Assembly (NCBI GenBank): GCA_028291055.1
Contig: JAQGIP010000107.1
Location: forward strand, 1 to 33,979
Reading direction: 5' to 3'
Length of the DNA stretch: 33,979 nucleotides
Source: Caulobacter sp.
Lineage (GTDB): Bacteria > Pseudomonadota > Alphaproteobacteria > Caulobacterales > Caulobacteraceae
A program made the position numbers and the translations under genes. Each line of letters opens with the position of its first letter. The stretch's first letter is position 1. The notes under the pieces are model-generated. The model saw nothing but the letters and a program-made list of their open reading frames with translations. It ran no database searches and was not told the origin of the DNA. Shown piece after piece: positions 8,022-16,630 of the stretch.

Positions 8022-9073
8022 AGCGCCTTCAGCATCGCATCGCCCATCTCGGCCGTGCCCATCCGGCCGCCGAGGTCGCGGGTGCGCGCGCCGTCATCCA
8101 GCGCCCGCTTCACCGCCGCCAGCACCCGGTCGGCGATCTCGGCGCGGCCCAGCGACCAGCGCAGCGCCATCTCGAAGCTGAGAATGGCGGCCAGGGGGTT
8201 GGCCCAGCCCTTGCCGGCGATATCCGGCGCCGAGCCGTGGATCGGCTCATAGAGACCGGGCTTGCCGGGCGCGCCCAGGGCGGCCGAGGGCAGCATGCCC
8301 AGTGAGCCGGTCAGCTGCGACGCCTCATCGGAAAGGATATCGCCGAACAGGTTGTCGGTCAGGATGACGTCGAACTGCAGCGGGTTGCGCACCAGCTGCA
8401 TGGCGGCGTTGTCGGCCAGCATGTGTTCGAGCGTCACGTCGGCGTAGTCGCGGGCGTGCAGGGCGGTGACCACCTGTTTCCACAGCAGGCCGCTTTCCAT
8501 GACGTTGGACTTCTCGCACGACGTCACCCGGTTGCCCCGGCCCCGCGCCAGTTCGAAGGCCACGCGGCTGACCCGCTCGATCTCGCTGGTGGTGTAGACC
8601 TGGGTGTCGACGCCCCGCTGCTGGCCGTCGGCCAGGGTCTCGATGCCGCGCGGTTCGCCGAAATAGACGCCGCCGGTCAGCTCGCGCACGATCATGATGT
8701 CGAGGCCGGCGATCACCTCGCGCTTGAGGGTCGAGGCATCGGCCAGCGGTTCGAAACAGATGGCGGGGCGCAGGTTGGCGAACACTTCCATCGCCTTGCG
8801 CAGGCCCAGCAGCGCGGCTTCGGGGCGCTTGTCGCGGGGCGCGTCGGCCCACTTCGGCCCGCCCACCGCGCCCATCAGCACCGCGTCGGCGGCCAGGGCC
8901 GCGGCGCGCGTCTCGTCGGTCAGCGGCGTGCCGTGGGCGTCATAGCTGGCGCCCCCATAGATCATCTCCTCGATCCTCAGGTCGGGAGTCACGACGGCCG
9001 CCACGCGGCGAACCTGCGCGCAGACTTCCGGGCCGATGCCGTCGCCGGGCAGCAGGAGCAGGGTCTGAGTCAT
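8018..9073 (-). CDS. leuB: 3-isopropylmalate dehydrogenase
   Basis: LeuB oxidises and decarboxylates 3-isopropylmalate with NAD to 2-ketoisocaproate, the last leucine-specific step before transamination. The 351 residues start [20 protein letters not shown] and include the substrate-binding [26 protein letters not shown] and the NAD-binding [20 protein letters not shown], all canonical. ATG 9073 is preceded by a GGAG eight bases away; an in-frame ATG 45 bases upstream (9118) has no such site. The rest of the leucine genes (leuC, leuD) lie upstream on the same strand but are separated by 320 bases containing a small opposite-strand frame, so leuB may have its own promoter. Its stop overlaps the convergent hybrid kinase stop. 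Confidence 0.96.
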   Translation of the reverse strand: MTQTLLLLPGDGIGPEVCAQVRRVAAVVTPDLRIEEMIYGGASYDAHGTPLTDETRAAALAADAVLMGAVGGPKWADAPRDKRPEAALLGLRKAMEVFANLRPAICFEPLADASTLKREVIAGLDIMIVRELTGGVYFGEPRGIETLADGQQRGVDTQVYTTSEIERVSRVAFELARGRGNRVTSCEKSNVMESGLLWKQVVTALHARDYADVTLEHMLADNAAMQLVRNPLQFDVILTDNLFGDILSDEASQLTGSLGMLPSAALGAPGKPGLYEPIHGSAPDIAGKGWANPLAAILSFEMALRWSLGRAEIADRVLAAVKRALDDGARTRDLGGRMGTAEMGDAMLKAL

Positions 9074-9164
9074 GGCGGTCTCCGGGTAAGGCAGGGCTTT
9101 GCGGGCCTCCGCTAGCATATGCTTGGCGCCCGTGCAGGGCGTTTCTGGGCGTCGCGAACCGTGG

Positions 9165-9203
9165 CCGTCGCGGGCGGTGGCCTCATCACAAGACCGCGAC
9201 CGG
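9165..9203. other. hairpin-forming inverted repeat upstream of leuB
   Basis: CCGTCGCGG (9165-9173) pairs with CCGCGACCGG (9194-9203) with one bulged base, around a 20-base loop. It lies about 90-130 bases before the leuB start on the minus strand. No leucine-rich leader peptide or T run follows on that strand, so a classical attenuator is not supported. The remaining bases of 9074-9294 show no other clear element. Confidence 0.3.
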
Positions 9204-9294
9204 ACGCCGCACCCCCTTTTGCGTCGAGGCGGCTCGTGTCTTCCTGCGGTTACGCGCCCGTCAGAGGCGTGAATAGGTTTGAGGAAACAACACG

Positions 9295-9387
9295 ATGGTC
9301 ACCGCCATGGCGGCCTTCTCCGTCGCGATCCTGAAGTTCCTGGCCGCCGGCCTGGCCGAGCTGGCCCGCTCGGGCGTGCGCATCTAG
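9295..9387 (+). CDS. candidate 30-residue hydrophobic small protein
   Basis: ATG 9295 to TAG 9387 encodes 30 residues: [20 protein letters not shown], then [17 protein letters not shown] ribosome site stands eight bases before the ATG, a good match and spacing. The middle (5-24) is a single hydrophobic, Ala/Leu-rich segment long enough for one membrane helix or an amphipathic helix, with one Lys and one Glu; the C terminus carries two Arg. It lies alone between the minus-strand leuB and the ABM gene, ending six bases before the latter's stop. I do not recognise the family. It may be a real membrane small protein, or a chance frame in GC-rich DNA. Confidence 0.45.
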   Translation: MVTAMAAFSVAILKFLAAGLAELARSGVRI

Positions 9388-9393
9388 TTTGCG

Positions 9394-9693
9394 CTATAGA
9401 GGTTCGGGGTCCCCGGCCTCATAGAGGGCGAGGCTGCGCTCGCCGATCCCCAGCGATGGCCACACCGCCCGCCACGTCCCCATATGCGGCGTCTGGAAAT
9501 GCGCCTGCAGCGCTTCGCGGCTCGTCCACATCTCGGTGACGCGGATCAGACCGGGATCCAGCAGGTCCTGGGCATAGCCGTATTCGAGGCAGCCATCCTC
9601 CGCCCGGCTCGCCGCCACCATGGCCTCCATGGCGCTCCTGGCCCGGGCGAGGTTCTCCGGCGGCATCCGCACGGTTCCCAGCACCAGGATCAT
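9394..9693 (-). CDS. ABM-domain monooxygenase (YgiN-like)
   Basis: A 99-residue protein of the antibiotic-biosynthesis-monooxygenase (ABM) dimeric ferredoxin-like fold. It shows ILVLGTVRMPPENLARARSA at the start, then DGCLEYGYAQDLLDP, VTEMWTSREALQAHFQTPHM, which is the typical EMW...LxxHxxTPH pattern. Members oxidise quinols or aromatic compounds without cofactor, or have no known activity. ATG 9693 is one base after the leuD stop (TGACATG), so the gene is translationally coupled with leuD and sits in the leuC-VOC-leuD transcript. A link to leucine metabolism is not obvious; it could be a passenger or deal with a side product. Confidence 0.85.
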   Translation of the reverse strand: MILVLGTVRMPPENLARARSAMEAMVAASRAEDGCLEYGYAQDLLDPGLIRVTEMWTSREALQAHFQTPHMGTWRAVWPSLGIGERSLALYEAGDPEPL

Positions 9694-9694
9694 G

Positions 9695-10303
9695 TCAGCC
9701 CTCCAGCCAGGGGCGGGACAGCGCCGCCTTCATCTCGAAGACATCGATCTCGGGGCTGTGCTGCAGCGTCTCGCCGATGGCGTCCAGGCCCTTGATCAGC
9801 TTGTCCTTGCGCTGGGGATCGATATCGAAATGGAAGACCTTGCCGGAGGGCGAGACAACCGTCTGGCTCTCCAGGTCCACCGTGAACAGGTGGTTGCCGC
9901 CCTTGGCCTCGTCCATCAATTCGGCCACCTGCTCGGGCGGCAGCACCACCGGCAGCAGGCCGTTGTTCAGGGAGTTGCCGTTGAAGATGTCGGCGAAGCT
10001 GGGGGCGATGATGGCCCGGATACCCCAGTCCATGAGCGCCCAGGGGGCGTGCTCGCGCGACGAGCCACAGCCGAAGTTGTCGCCGGCGATCATCACGCCC
10101 GCGCCTTTATACTCCGGCCGGTTCATCACGAAGTCCGGCTTCTCCTTGCCTGCCTCGTCGAAGCGCAGGTCGTAGAACAGGCCGCGCGCCAGGCCCTCGC
10201 GGTCCACCTGTTTCAGGAACTGCTTGGGGATGATCTGGTCGGTGTCGATGTTGGCGAGGTTCAAGGGAACCGCGCGGGCGTCGAGGCGGGTGAAGGCTTC
10301 CAT
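9695..10303 (-). CDS. leuD: 3-isopropylmalate dehydratase small subunit
   Basis: LeuD pairs with LeuC to isomerise 2-isopropylmalate to 3-isopropylmalate. The 202 residues are full length and open [20 protein letters not shown], followed by [11 protein letters not shown], and include the swivelling-domain signature [17 protein letters not shown] and later [14 protein letters not shown]. The ATG (10303-10301) shares one base with the TGA stop of the VOC gene (TGATG), so translation is coupled. Its own stop is one base before the ABM start. Unlike the usual leuC-leuD pair, an unrelated VOC gene sits between the two subunit genes. Confidence 0.96.
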   Translation of the reverse strand: MEAFTRLDARAVPLNLANIDTDQIIPKQFLKQVDREGLARGLFYDLRFDEAGKEKPDFVMNRPEYKGAGVMIAGDNFGCGSSREHAPWALMDWGIRAIIAPSFADIFNGNSLNNGLLPVVLPPEQVAELMDEAKGGNHLFTVDLESQTVVSPSGKVFHFDIDPQRKDKLIKGLDAIGETLQHSPEIDVFEMKAALSRPWLEG

Positions 10304-11127
10304 CAGCTGTCTTTCGAAGAACCGAGTATCAGGGTGGGCACGCCGGCCGGCGCATCGCGGACGGTAAAGACCTTGGTGCCGGGCTTGCGGCCCGTGCGGG
10401 CCTCGGAAACGTCGAAGCCCTCGCCGGCCATGCGCTCGCGCGCCGCGTCCACGTCGGGCACGCGCCAGGACAGTCCCCACAGGCTGTCGGCCTCGTCGGT
10501 GACCGGCGCCTTCAGGTCGGCGGCGATCTCGACCACCAGGTCGCCCAGCCGGAAGAACAGCAGCCGCGAGCCCCACTCCGGGTTGGAGCGGTCCAGCCGC
10601 ATCTCCAGGCCCAGCCGGCCCCCATAGAGGGCGATGGCCCGCTCCGGATTGGGCGTACGGATGACGATGTGGTCGAGGCCGCTGACCGCCGACGCCTCAT
10701 CCGCCGTGAAGAGCGCGGGCGGCAGGGCCTGCGGCTCCACCAGGAACAGGGTCGCCCCATGCGCCGCCTTGGCGTCGACCACCGAGGTCGGCCAGCGGCG
10801 GGTCTCATCGCCCTGGCGGGTGGCAATGGGGATGACATCGCTGGAGCTCACGCCGAGGCGCTCCAGCCGATGACGCGCCTTGGCCAGGTCGGGCGTGGTC
10901 AGCGCCATGCCCCACAGGCCCTCGCCGCTCTTCAGCCGCTGGGCCACTGCCCCGCCGGTGACGACGTCCAAGGCCGTATTGCCCAGCTGGAACCATAGAT
11001 GCTCGCCGCCCGACCCGGCCCCGCGCCACTCCGCCGACCGGCCCAGCATGGCGGCCAGCCGGGGACCGGCCACATCGAGGTCGCGGACCGCCAGGGCGAC
11101 ATGGTCGAGGGCGGTGAACAGGCTCAC
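10303..11127 (-). CDS. VOC (glyoxalase-fold) protein with two domains
   Basis: A 274-residue protein made of two vicinal-oxygen-chelate modules. The first starts [23 protein letters not shown] (about residues 7-29); the second starts [25 protein letters not shown] (about 140-165) and ends [16 protein letters not shown]. Such proteins bind a metal and act as glyoxalases, dioxygenases, epimerases or resistance proteins; the exact reaction is not readable. The GTG start (11127) overlaps the leuC stop by four bases (GTGA), and its stop overlaps the leuD ATG by one base, so it is locked between the two isomerase subunit genes. Its first domain resembles the glyoxalase-like domain group rather than lactoylglutathione lyase. 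The structural call is firm and function is open. Confidence 0.85.
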   Translation of the reverse strand: MSLFTALDHVALAVRDLDVAGPRLAAMLGRSAEWRGAGSGGEHLWFQLGNTALDVVTGGAVAQRLKSGEGLWGMALTTPDLAKARHRLERLGVSSSDVIPIATRQGDETRRWPTSVVDAKAAHGATLFLVEPQALPPALFTADEASAVSGLDHIVIRTPNPERAIALYGGRLGLEMRLDRSNPEWGSRLLFFRLGDLVVEIAADLKAPVTDEADSLWGLSWRVPDVDAARERMAGEGFDVSEARTGRKPGTKVFTVRDAPAGVPTLILGSSKDS

Positions 11128-12533
11128 GTCAGTTCGCGCACATCGGCGATGCGGCCCATCACGGCGGCGGCCACAGCCATGGCCGGGCTCATCAGGTGGG
11201 TGCGGCCGCCGCGGCCCTGGCGGCCTTCGAAGTTGCGGTTGGAGGTGGAGGCGCAGCGTTCGCCCGGCTCCAGGCGATCGGGGTTCATGGCCAGGCACAT
11301 GGAGCAGCCCGGCTCGCGCCAGTCGAAGCCGGCCTCGCGGAAGATGACGTCGAGCCCCTCGGCCTCGGCCTGTTCCTTCACCAGGCCCGAACCCGGCACC
11401 ACCATGGCCTTCACGGTGGAGGCCACCTTGCGGCCCTTGGCCACCGCGGCGGCGGCGCGCAGGTCCTCGATACGGCTGTTGGTGCACGACCCGATGAAGA
11501 CGCGGTCGATCCTGGCCTCGGCGATCGGCTGGCCGGGGTTAAGGCCCATATAGGCCAACGCCCGTTCCACGGCGGCGCGCTTGTCGGGCGCATCATAGTC
11601 GGCGGGATCGGGAGCGCGGCCGGTGACCGGGACCACATCCTCCGGGCTGGTGCCCCAGGTGACCATGGGGGCCAGCGCGGCCACGTCGATGGACAGCTCG
11701 CGGTCGAACTTGGCGTCCGGATCGGAATAGAAGCCCTTCCAATAGGCCAGGGCCATTTCCCAGGCGAGCGCCTTGGGGCTGGCCGGGCGGCCCATCAGAT
11801 AGGCGTAGGTCTTCTCGTCCGGCGCCACCAGGCCGGCGCGGGCGCCGCCCTCGATGGTCAGGTTGCACAGTGTCATCCGCTCTTCGATCGACAGGGCCTC
11901 GATGGCCTCGCCGGCGTATTCGATGACGTAGCCCGTACCGCCCGCCGTGCCGATCAGGCCGATCAGGGCCAGGGCATAGTCCTTGGCCCCCACGTCCAGG
12001 CCGGGCCGGCCGTGGAAGGTCACCCGCATGTTCTTCGACTTGCGCTGGCGCAGGGTTTGCGTCGCCAGCACATGCTCGACCTCCGAGGTGCCGATGCCGT
12101 GCGCCAGGGCCCCGAAGGCGCCGTGGGTCGAGGTATGGCTGTCGCCGCAGACGATGGTCATGCCCGGCTGGGTGCGGCCCTGTTCGGGCCCGACCACATG
12201 GACGATGCCGTTCCTGATATCGCCCATCGGGAAGAACTCGATGCCGGCGTCCTTGACGTTGCGCGCCAGGGTCTGGAGCTGCAGCCGCGCCTCCTCGTCG
12301 GCCACCGCGCCGACGCCCTTGGCCTGGCCCTCGGTGGGGATGTTGTGGTCGGCCACCGCCAGGGTGCGGTCGGGGCGGCGCACCGGGCGGCCGGCCGCGC
12401 GAAGGCCGGCGAAGGCCTGGGGCGTAGTCACCTCATGGATCAGGTGCAGGTCGATATAGAGGATCGTGTCGCCGTTATCCTCGGCGGCGACATGCGCGTC
12501 CCAGATCTTGTCGTAGAGCGTTTTACCGGACAT
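11124..12533 (-). CDS. leuC: 3-isopropylmalate dehydratase large subunit
   Basis: LeuC is the iron-sulphur subunit of isopropylmalate isomerase (leucine biosynthesis, aconitase superfamily). The 469 residues start [15 protein letters not shown], the family start, and include [26 protein letters not shown] and the three cluster cysteines C350 ([11 protein letters not shown]), C410 and C413 ([12 protein letters not shown]). I set the start at ATG 12533; upstream in-frame codons fall in the end of the SDR gene, which overlaps by 11 bases. The 3' end overlaps the VOC gene by four bases. No strong Shine-Dalgarno is seen, in line with coupling to the SDR or a promoter inside it. Confidence 0.97.
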   Translation of the reverse strand: MSGKTLYDKIWDAHVAAEDNGDTILYIDLHLIHEVTTPQAFAGLRAAGRPVRRPDRTLAVADHNIPTEGQAKGVGAVADEEARLQLQTLARNVKDAGIEFFPMGDIRNGIVHVVGPEQGRTQPGMTIVCGDSHTSTHGAFGALAHGIGTSEVEHVLATQTLRQRKSKNMRVTFHGRPGLDVGAKDYALALIGLIGTAGGTGYVIEYAGEAIEALSIEERMTLCNLTIEGGARAGLVAPDEKTYAYLMGRPASPKALAWEMALAYWKGFYSDPDAKFDRELSIDVAALAPMVTWGTSPEDVVPVTGRAPDPADYDAPDKRAAVERALAYMGLNPGQPIAEARIDRVFIGSCTNSRIEDLRAAAAVAKGRKVASTVKAMVVPGSGLVKEQAEAEGLDVIFREAGFDWREPGCSMCLAMNPDRLEPGERCASTSNRNFEGRQGRGGRTHLMSPAMAVAAAVMGRIADVRELT

Positions 12534-13560
12534 GCCGGGGATGTAGGACTTGGGGCGCCCCTTCGTCCAGTGTTTGACGGCGATTGGGGGCATGATCGTG
12601 CGCCCCGGCAAAGCAGCCCAGGCCTTCCAGCGTCTCGCCGAGCGCCTCGTCCAGCGGGGTATGGGGCTCGCGGCCCAGCAGTGCGCGCAGGCGGCGGTTG
12701 TCCAGGCGGATCGGTTCCTTCCAGAGATAGCGCATCTCCGCCATCTCCCTGAACAGGGGTACGAGCGGCGACAGCGCCACCACCAACGGCCAGGGGAAGG
12801 CGCGGATAGGCAGGCGCGGGTCGCCCGCCGCCCGGGCCACGGCCTTGGCGAAGTCGCGGCCGTCGTCGAACCAGTGGCCGCCGAAGTGGAAGGCGTCGAA
12901 GTCCTCCAGCTGGTCCTCGCGGTCCATCAGGGCGGCCATGGTCTCGGCGACATCGGGCAGATAGGCCCAGGCGTGGCCCGACCCATTGCGCACCGGCTCG
13001 CTGATCGCCTTCACCGGAACGCCCGGCTTGATCATCCCCTGGCTGAGCCAGCTGTTGCCGGGGCGGGGCCCGAAGAAATCGCCGGCCCGCACGATCAGGA
13101 CCTTGGCGCCCTGTGTCGAGGCCTCGCGCAGGCGCGCCTCCATGGCCGCCCGAATCGCGCCCTTGCGCGACTTGGGATGCTGGGGCGAACCCTCGCTCAG
13201 CAGGGGGAAGGCGTCGGGGCCGAAGTTGTAGATCGTGCCCGGCAGGATGATGCGCGCGCCCTCGGCGATGGCGGCGGCGATGGTGTTCTCCAACATCGCG
13301 GGAACCAGCCGGGGCCAGTTCCTGTAGCCCGGCGGGTTGGCGGCGTGGACGATGAGCGAGGCGCCCCTGGCGGCGCGGGCGACGGAGGCGGCGTCCATGG
13401 CGTCGCCGGGGATCCATTCGACGGTGGGGGGCCAGTTGGGGTTGCGCTCGCGGCGGGTCAGGGCGCGGACGCTCCAGCCGCGGCGGACCAGGGCGGCGGC
13501 GGTTTCGCCGCCGATGCCGCCGGTGGCGCCGATGACCAGGGCGGTTCTTGGGGGCGTCAT
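12523..13560 (-). CDS. NAD(P)-dependent epimerase/SDR-family protein
   Basis: A 345-residue extended short-chain dehydrogenase/reductase-like protein. The dinucleotide-binding loop is [15 protein letters not shown] (about 10-24). [10 protein letters not shown] and GTIYNFGP follow; the usual catalytic Ser-Tyr-Lys is replaced by an atypical arrangement around IYNFG and RKGAIR, as in NmrA-like and atypical epimerases. The substrate is unknown. ATG 13560 has a GGAG seven bases upstream. The C terminus runs 11 bases into leuC. The gene is divergent from a LysR regulator 89 bases away, which is its likely controller, and it may carry leuC transcription with it. Confidence 0.85.
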   Translation of the reverse strand: MTPPRTALVIGATGGIGGETAAALVRRGWSVRALTRRERNPNWPPTVEWIPGDAMDAASVARAARGASLIVHAANPPGYRNWPRLVPAMLENTIAAAIAEGARIILPGTIYNFGPDAFPLLSEGSPQHPKSRKGAIRAAMEARLREASTQGAKVLIVRAGDFFGPRPGNSWLSQGMIKPGVPVKAISEPVRNGSGHAWAYLPDVAETMAALMDREDQLEDFDAFHFGGHWFDDGRDFAKAVARAAGDPRLPIRAFPWPLVVALSPLVPLFREMAEMRYLWKEPIRLDNRRLRALLGREPHTPLDEALGETLEGLGCFAGAHDHAPNRRQTLDEGAPQVLHPRHVR

Positions 13561-13619
13561 GATTGATCTCCGGATTGATTGGGGGAGGATGCGCGTGGGC
13601 GGGCCTCTGCGGAATTGCG

Positions 13620-13652
13620 TAATGGCGTGGAGTTGTTATACGTTTTTGTATG
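13620..13652 (+). promoter_or_regulatory. possible promoter/LysR box overlapping the LysR start
   Basis: ATAC-N6-GTAT (inside the stretch TTATACGTTTTTGTATGG) is a symmetric T-N11-A type LysR box that covers the LysR start codon at 13650. TTATAC would also serve as a -10, with a weak TTGCGT upstream. If so, the LysR message would start almost at its ATG. No Shine-Dalgarno precedes that ATG. The AT-rich patch stands out in this 89-base gap. Confidence 0.4.
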
Positions 13653-14540
13653 GCTGAGGCGGACTGGAGCCACTATCGGGCGTTGGAGGCGGTGCTCAGC
13701 GAGGGCAGCCTTTCGGCGGCGGCGCGGGCGTTGGGACTGACCCAGCCGACGGTGGGCCGCCAGATCGCCGAGTTGGAACGGCGGTTGGGCGTGGTGCTGT
13801 TCACCCGCTCGCCGCAGGGCCTGCACCCCACCGACGTGGCCCGCGACCTGCGACCCCATGCCCAGGCGATGGCGGCGGCGGCCGGGGCGCTGGCGCGCGC
13901 GGCATCAGGCGGCGCGGGCGAGGCGCGCGGCACGGTGCGCATCACCGCCAGCGAGATCGTCGGCGCGGAGGTGCTGCCGCCGATCCTGGCGCGGCTGGCG
14001 CGCGCGCACCCGGGCATCGTCATCGAGCAGGTGCTGAGCAACCAGGCCGAGGACCTGCTGCGCGGGGCGGCCGACATCGCCGTGCGCATGGTGGCGCCCA
14101 GCCAGGAGGCGCTGACGGCGCGCAAGATCGGGGTGGTGAGGCTGGGCCTCTATGCCCATCGCAGCTATCTGGCCCACCGCCCGGCGCCGCAAAGCCTGGA
14201 GGAGATGGCCGGCCACGCCATCGTCGGCTTCGACCATGAGACCCCCTTCCTGCGCGAGCTGCTGCGCCGCCTGCCGGTGAGCCGCGAGCAGTTCACCTAC
14301 CGCGCCGACAGCGACCTGGCCCAGCTGGCGGCGATACGGGCCGGGGTCGGGATCGGCTTCATCCAGCACGCCATCGCGCGGCGCGACCCGGGCCTGGTGG
14401 AGCTGCTGGCGGGCCAGCTCCCCTTCGAACTGGGGATCTGGGTGGCCATGCACGAGGACCTGCGAGCCAGCCGGCGCATGCGGCTGACCTTCGATGCGTT
14501 GGCGGAGGGGCTGGCGGGGTATCTGGCGCCGCCTCCATAA
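13650..14540 (+). CDS. LysR-family transcriptional regulator
   Basis: A 296-residue LysR regulator. The N-terminal winged helix-turn-helix has SEGSLSAAARALGLTQPTVG followed by RQIAELERRLGVVLFTRS (about residues 16-55), the classical pattern. The remainder is a two-lobed effector-binding domain (RGTVRITASEIVGAEVLPPIL onward). It is divergent from the SDR gene at 13560, which by the common LysR arrangement is the likely target, and lies 66 bases before a GST gene on its own strand. No ribosome site is seen and the start codon is embedded in an AT-rich palindrome, suggesting a leaderless message and autoregulation (inference). Confidence 0.94.
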   Translation: MAEADWSHYRALEAVLSEGSLSAAARALGLTQPTVGRQIAELERRLGVVLFTRSPQGLHPTDVARDLRPHAQAMAAAAGALARAASGGAGEARGTVRITASEIVGAEVLPPILARLARAHPGIVIEQVLSNQAEDLLRGAADIAVRMVAPSQEALTARKIGVVRLGLYAHRSYLAHRPAPQSLEEMAGHAIVGFDHETPFLRELLRRLPVSREQFTYRADSDLAQLAAIRAGVGIGFIQHAIARRDPGLVELLAGQLPFELGIWVAMHEDLRASRRMRLTFDALAEGLAGYLAPPP

Positions 14541-14606
14541 ACCGGTTGCATTTACGTATCAGTCTGGCCAATGATCCGAGCCGCACCCAACGGAGGAGGC
14601 GCGGAG

Positions 14607-15251
14607 ATGATCACCGTTTTCGGCGAAGGCAGGGGGTTTCGGGTCATCTGGCTGCTGGAGGAGATGGGGCTGGCCTACCGGCTGAGGCCGGTGGACCTGT
14701 TCGCCGGCGTCCAGAACGACCCGGAGTTCCTGGCCATCAACCCGGCCGGCTTCATCCCGGCGATCCAGGACGGCGAGGTCGTCATGGTCGAGTCGATCGC
14801 CATCATGGAATATCTGATGGGCCGGTATGGACCCACGCCGCTGGCGCCGGACCCGCGCGACGCCGCCTTCCCCGCCTATCAGCAGTTCCTGCACCTGGGC
14901 GAAGCGGGCCTGGCGGCGTCGATGTATTTCGTCAATGGCGCATTGCACCTGGCGCCCGAAGCCGAGCGGCGGAACTGGAGCGCGCGCCAGGCGATGAACG
15001 TGTTCGAAAGCCGCCGGGGCCTGGTGGCGCGCCAGCTCGCGCGCACGCCCTATCTTGCCGGCGAGCGGTTCACCGCCGCCGACATCTCGGTGACCTACGC
15101 CCTGGAGTTCGCCCAGAGGATCGGCGGCGCGGTCCTCGACGGGGCGGAACAGGCCTATGTGGCCCGCACCACCGGGCGCGAGGCCTATGGGCGGGCCATG
15201 GACAGCTGCCAGGCCACGAAGGCTTGGGCGGCGGAGGCGGCACGGCGGTGA
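14607..15251 (+). CDS. glutathione S-transferase family protein
   Basis: A 214-residue GST. The N-terminal thioredoxin-fold domain (1-78) has GEGRGFRVIWLLEEMGLAY, NPAGFIPAIQDGE and the glutathione-binding VESIAIMEYL (Glu-Ser). The C-terminal helical domain contains LAGERFTAADISVTYAL, the N-capping box of the family. Family members conjugate or reduce electrophiles with glutathione; the substrate cannot be told. ATG 14607 was chosen because GGAGGAGG stands ten bases before it and the N terminus then fits the family; an in-frame ATG 36 bases earlier lacks a site. It may be cotranscribed with the LysR gene. Confidence 0.93.
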   Translation: MITVFGEGRGFRVIWLLEEMGLAYRLRPVDLFAGVQNDPEFLAINPAGFIPAIQDGEVVMVESIAIMEYLMGRYGPTPLAPDPRDAAFPAYQQFLHLGEAGLAASMYFVNGALHLAPEAERRNWSARQAMNVFESRRGLVARQLARTPYLAGERFTAADISVTYALEFAQRIGGAVLDGAEQAYVARTTGREAYGRAMDSCQATKAWAAEAARR

Positions 15252-15583
15252 TTCTGGGCGGATCGCCCTGAGCGGCCTGTCCCCCCGCGGCGCTGACGGC
15301 GGCGGTGGAGCCCTACCTGCCCATCGTGCGCGTCCCGGCCCTGCTCGGGGGCGCCTACCCGGACCAGCGGGACGGGTTGATCCAGCAGGTCGAGGCGAGC
15401 CTGCGCTGGGAGACCTCAATCGCGGCGCGTTCGGTGCGCCGGCATGAGCGGCGCCACGCGTCGGTCAGGGGGCGGGGCGCCGCGAACAGACTCGGGCCAT
15501 GCTCCAACGCGGAGGTTTCCATTCAAGGCTGCTTCAAGGCGCACGGATGTGAGAGGGTGAGTTCAGGCCCAGGGAGCCACAAC
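15252..15583 (+). other. gap with a possible gene remnant
   Basis: From about 15290 to 15440 one plus-strand frame has coding-like base use (third positions mostly G/C) and reads AAVEPYLPIVRVPALLGGAY and on to SLRWETSIAARS, without a credible start or ribosome site. It continues in frame into the winged-helix gene at 15584. I do not recognise it. It may be a 3' remnant of a lost gene, or chance. Base composition falls towards the right, leading into the less GC-rich patch. No terminator is clear. Confidence 0.3.
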
Positions 15584-16072
15584 GTGCCGGTCAAGTCGGG
15601 CAACCTGAAGATTGGACGCGAAGCGGTTCGTGAATTGGTCGCCGACAACTATCCGGCAATCGCTCGCAGCCTCCTGCGACCATTGCTTCACCTCCTCAGC
15701 ACGTCACGGGAGGCCTGTGGCGGGGATGTCGACAAGTTCCTGATCATGCTCGTGATCGCAATTCGCACGACAGAGCACGAAGGCTTCGCCACCTATAGTC
15801 AGGCGCAACTGCTCAGTGGCGAGATTCCCATATTCCCGACGCTCGGCACGAATGTGCGATCCGTCGCGGAATCCACCGGCACGCCCAAGGAAACGGTTCG
15901 CCGCAAGGTCGGGGAACTCGTCGAAGCCGGATGGATATCGCGTGAGGGCAACGAGTTGCGGTTTACAGCGGTGGCCTACCAGGATCTGGCCGGGGTGCGC
16001 GTTGCGATCGAAGATCTCGCGGTGAGCAATTTCCAGGTGGTGACGGCCTTGGCGCGGCGGCAGCTCGCGTGA
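15584..16072 (+). CDS. winged-helix DNA-binding protein of unknown family
   Basis: A 162-residue protein starting GTG 15584, with AGGGAG eight bases before it. Residues 45-75 (DVDKFLIMLVIAIRTTEHEG) look helical. Residues 88-128 (GTNVRSVAESTGTPKETVRR, then VGELVEAGWISREGNELRFT) are a clear winged helix-turn-helix: helix, turn at TGTP, recognition helix, then beta wing. The rest, VRVAIEDLAVSNFQVVTALA, is helical. I do not recognise a named family. Base use is less GC-rich than the flanks (also true of the next two genes), suggesting a younger or transferred patch. It ends 16 bases from the convergent receiver-like gene. A role as transcription regulator of the local signalling genes is a guess. 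Confidence 0.75.
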   Translation: MPVKSGNLKIGREAVRELVADNYPAIARSLLRPLLHLLSTSREACGGDVDKFLIMLVIAIRTTEHEGFATYSQAQLLSGEIPIFPTLGTNVRSVAESTGTPKETVRRKVGELVEAGWISREGNELRFTAVAYQDLAGVRVAIEDLAVSNFQVVTALARRQLA

Positions 16073-16088
16073 CCGTCTGATCAATGGA

Positions 16089-16478
16089 TCAGTCGAGCCG
16101 CGCCTTCAATTCAGCGAGACGCGCAACATTGGCCAGAAGCGTATCGGTCTTAAGCAGCTTTTCGAAGACGGCATCCGCGCCGAGCTTGCCGGCAAGGTCC
16201 AACAGGTCCAGCGCGCCAAAAAAGCGGCGTGCGGTGATGGCGATGATGCGCGAGTCCAGGTGCGCCCGCTTCACGGCGGAGATCAGTTCGATCCCGTCAC
16301 GGTCCTCGATGAGGGTCTCTGTGATGAGAACATCGGTGGGACTCGCCACGGCCCGTTCAGGTGCTTTTCTGCCGTTCATGGCCACTTCGACGGTGTAACC
16401 GGCGCTGCTCAGGACGGTCCGGACAAGTTCCAAGGCTTCAATATCGCCATCGACCACCAACACCGACGCACGAGCCAA
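16089..16478 (-). CDS. stand-alone receiver-like protein with Asp-to-Glu phosphosite
   Basis: A 129-residue CheY-like single domain: ASVLVVDGDIEALELVRTVL at the start (acidic D10, D12), IIAITARR (Thr83) and VFEKLLKT (Lys107). The phosphoacceptor strand reads DVLITETLIEDRDG, so the invariant Asp is Glu54. Glu at this site often mimics the phosphorylated state, so the protein may be locked on. The start is taken as TTG 16478 because GGAGG stands five bases before it; GTG at 16490 would add four residues but places that site inside the gene. It is divergent from the degenerate GGDEF-EAL-like gene and convergent with the winged-helix gene. No output domain is attached. Confidence 0.8.
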   Translation of the reverse strand: MARASVLVVDGDIEALELVRTVLSSAGYTVEVAMNGRKAPERAVASPTDVLITETLIEDRDGIELISAVKRAHLDSRIIAITARRFFGALDLLDLAGKLGADAVFEKLLKTDTLLANVARLAELKARLD

Positions 16479-16630
16479 ATGCGCCTCCACACAGTGAGTG
16501 CGCCAAGCGGCCCATCACGGCGCGGGCACTCCCTTCAGGCCCAAATTGGGGCGTCGGCCCCCTGAATTACATGAACTTTGCGACCACAACCTCGTCACGG
16601 GTGGGGCAGAAGCCGCTTTGGACGAGGTGT

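Noticed and set aside
9074..9294. Leucine attenuator with leader peptide before leuB
   Set aside because: No run of Leu codons after a start codon and no T run after the hairpin on the minus strand.
11196..12752. Long plus-strand open frame opposite leuC and the SDR
   Set aside because: leuC motifs are unmistakable on the other strand, and this frame has no recognisable domain.
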